DNA from: Thalassolituus sp.
GTDB taxonomy: Bacteria > Pseudomonadota > Gammaproteobacteria > Pseudomonadales > Oceanobacteraceae
NCBI GenBank assembly: GCA_029212275.1
Contig: JARGOI010000139.1
Location: forward strand, 1 to 6,604
Direction: 5' to 3'
Length of the DNA stretch: 6,604 nucleotides
Positions 5,006 through 6,604 of this stretch are shown piece by piece; within the stretch, counting starts at the first letter, position 1, and every line of letters begins with the position of its first letter. Under the pieces are notes generated by a model. That model was given only the letters and a program-made list of their open reading frames with translations, ran no database searches and was not told the DNA's origin. A program made the position numbers and the translations under genes.

Positions 5006-6604
5006 TTAAAACTCGTACGCTAAGCTAAGCTGTGCGTTACGGGCATCGCCAATGTAAGCGAACGAACCGCTACGATATGCCGTGAGATAGTAGTCTTTAT
5101 CTGTCACGTTACCGACGTTTAAGCGTGCATTCAACTTGTCGCTAAAGTCATAGGTTGCGAACGCATCCACCACGGTATAAGCCGGTACGTAGGTGTCTTC
5201 ACTGGCAGCACTGTCAGGCTGACCCACATGCACTTCGCTGGAATAATTCGCCGTCGAACCAAAGGCAAATTTATCGGTCAGCTGGTAGCGCAACTGCAAG
5301 AACGCCGAACGGTCAGCAAAGTTGGCAAGGCGTCCGCCTTCATTTTCTGGATTAGCACTTTCCAAAATTTCCGACTCCATTAATGCCAGTCCAAACTGAG
5401 TGCTCAAACGATTATTGATGTTGCCCACCAAGGATACTTCCGCCCCTTGCACTCGGTTTTTGCCCGTGTTGTAAGTGCCTTCGGTATCGTAGTCGGTGCC
5501 TTCCATCACGTTGTCTTTGGTAATGCGGAAGATGGCCAAGGTTGCTAACAGCTTGTCATCCAAGATATTCCATTTGGTGCCCACTTCAATGTTTTGCACG
5601 TCTTCGGGTTTGGCTTTATCGACATTTTCTGCGGTAGAACATAAACCGCCGTAACCACAGTTACCGCCGACGTCAGATTCGCCGCCGTTGATATTGGCCG
5701 AGGTGCTGTAGGTGATATAGACATTGCCGTCTTCGGTGATGTCATACATGGCACCGATGTGGCCATTCCACAAGGTATCGTCGTATTCGTAGTCGGTTGT
5801 CACGCCATCACGTCCCGTGACTGCATTGCTGTATTCAAAAGTGTCGGCGCGCACACCCGCAAACACACTGAAACTGTCGGTGACATCAATGGTGTCCATA
5901 ACGTAGGTGGACAAGGTATCGATTTGATAATCAGAATCTTGGTTGCCCTTGGTGATTTGACGATCAAGTAATCCGCTCACATTGCTGACCGTATTGCCAT
6001 TCGCATCCACAATGCAATAGCCATTGGAAACGCCACCACGACCAGCATAAGTACAATTACTTGCCCCTGCGTTATTGACGTTGTAGTTGCCGTTCACCAC
6101 ATTGTGTTGCGAATATTCGGCGCCAAAAACAAACTGATGATCCATGCCGGCAAAAGCCGTATCAAAAAACACATTCAGCTGATTCACTAAATAATCAACT
6201 TCTTGCCAGCCTTGGTGAGTACTCAAACGAATTGTGTCGTATTCACCATTGGGATCGGTGGCGTCGGTGGTGGTGCCACTGGCTCCGGTAACCACATAAC
6301 CATTATTGGTGGTGCCGTGGCGTAATGCATTTTCAATGCGCACGTTATCAGAAAATTGATATTTTGCGCGCAGCGTTGCGGTGTCGACACGTGATTTCAC
6401 AAAATCATTATCTTGTACGTAAGAAGGAATATCCTTGTAAACCTTGCCAGTATCACGATTAATAAAGCTGCCCAGATCGATACGGTCGAAGGCTTCTATA
6501 TGATAATAATCGGCAATTAAATCCAGCTTGTCGGTTGCGGCCCATGTGCCAGACAAGGCGATGCCGTTGCGCTCGCGGGTGTTGTCTTCACGATCAGGAA
6601 CGTT
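5006..6604 (-). CDS. TonB-dependent siderophore receptor, Fiu/PiuA-like (C-terminal part; 5' end outside window)
   Basis: The frame is open to the right edge, leaving 532 residues of the C-terminal beta-barrel; the signal peptide, TonB box and plug domain lie outside. The in-frame TTG at 6554-6556 is internal, not a start. Alternating aromatic/polar strands such as NIEVGTKWNILDDKLLATLAIFR and VVDAFATYDFSDKLNARLNVGNVTDKDYYLTAYRSG are typical of TonB-dependent receptors. The last segment (SFAYIGDARNAQLSLAYEF) closely follows the ending of catecholate siderophore receptors of the Fiu/PiuA kind, with the terminal Phe needed for outer-membrane insertion. Two Cys pairs (C-T-Y...Y-C and NCGYGGLC) fall in predicted extracellular loops and may form disulfides. 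It is the first visible gene of a leftward operon with the hydroxy acid oxidase and PiuC. Fur regulation is expected, but the promoter is outside the window. Confidence 0.93.
   Translation of the reverse strand, partial: NVPDREDNTRERNGIALSGTWAATDKLDLIADYYHIEAFDRIDLGSFINRDTGKVYKDIPSYVQDNDFVKSRVDTATLRAKYQFSDNVRIENALRHGTTNNGYVVTGASGTTTDATDPNGEYDTIRLSTHQGWQEVDYLVNQLNVFFDTAFAGMDHQFVFGAEYSQHNVVNGNYNVNNAGASNCTYAGRGGVSNGYCIVDANGNTVSNVSGLLDRQITKGNQDSDYQIDTLSTYVMDTIDVTDSFSVFAGVRADTFEYSNAVTGRDGVTTDYEYDDTLWNGHIGAMYDITEDGNVYITYSTSANINGGESDVGGNCGYGGLCSTAENVDKAKPEDVQNIEVGTKWNILDDKLLATLAIFRITKDNVMEGTDYDTEGTYNTGKNRVQGAEVSLVGNINNRLSTQFGLALMESEILESANPENEGGRLANFADRSAFLQLRYQLTDKFAFGSTANYSSEVHVGQPDSAASEDTYVPAYTVVDAFATYDFSDKLNARLNVGNVTDKDYYLTAYRSGSFAYIGDARNAQLSLAYEF

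Overview
The window looks like part of a gammaproteobacterial chromosome, probably aquatic or marine. The evidence is a TonB-dependent siderophore receptor with a YbiX/PiuC-type hydroxylase, both typical of this class, and the start of an integron-type integrase gene. No taxonomic marker is present, so this is only a suggestion.

Left part (1-2653, + strand, visibly AT-rich): the 3' part of a SIR2-domain gene overlaps, through an ATGA junction, a complete HerA-type ATPase gene. This is the two-gene SIR2-HerA anti-phage arrangement (the E. coli version is called Nezha). In that system a SIR2 NAD+-hydrolysing effector and a hexameric HerA motor form one complex that stops phage propagation.

Middle part (2654-3123): about 350 bases hold no convincing gene. 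They do contain a 12-bp inverted repeat spanning 151 bp, a short hairpin, and, on the minus strand, a sequence resembling the integron recombination core (ACAAAGTTAG). A possible promoter with a dyad and a strong GGAGG ribosome binding site follow. These lead into a 39-codon open frame whose first 24 residues read like the N-terminus of an integron integrase (IntI). The rest of the integrase is missing, and its frame stops exactly where the next gene ends on the other strand. I read this as the broken head of a chromosomal integron, lying at the boundary between an acquired defence module and the host backbone.

Right part (3120-6604, - strand): a tight operon is transcribed leftwards. The order is a TonB-dependent catecholate-siderophore-type receptor (5' end outside the window), then an FMN-dependent alpha-hydroxy acid dehydrogenase/oxidase with all key active-site residues, then a PiuC/YbiX-type Fe(II)/2-oxoglutarate dioxygenase. 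The last two genes overlap by one base. Together they look like an iron-uptake and intracellular ligand-processing unit. The two halves of the window are convergent and appear functionally unrelated.
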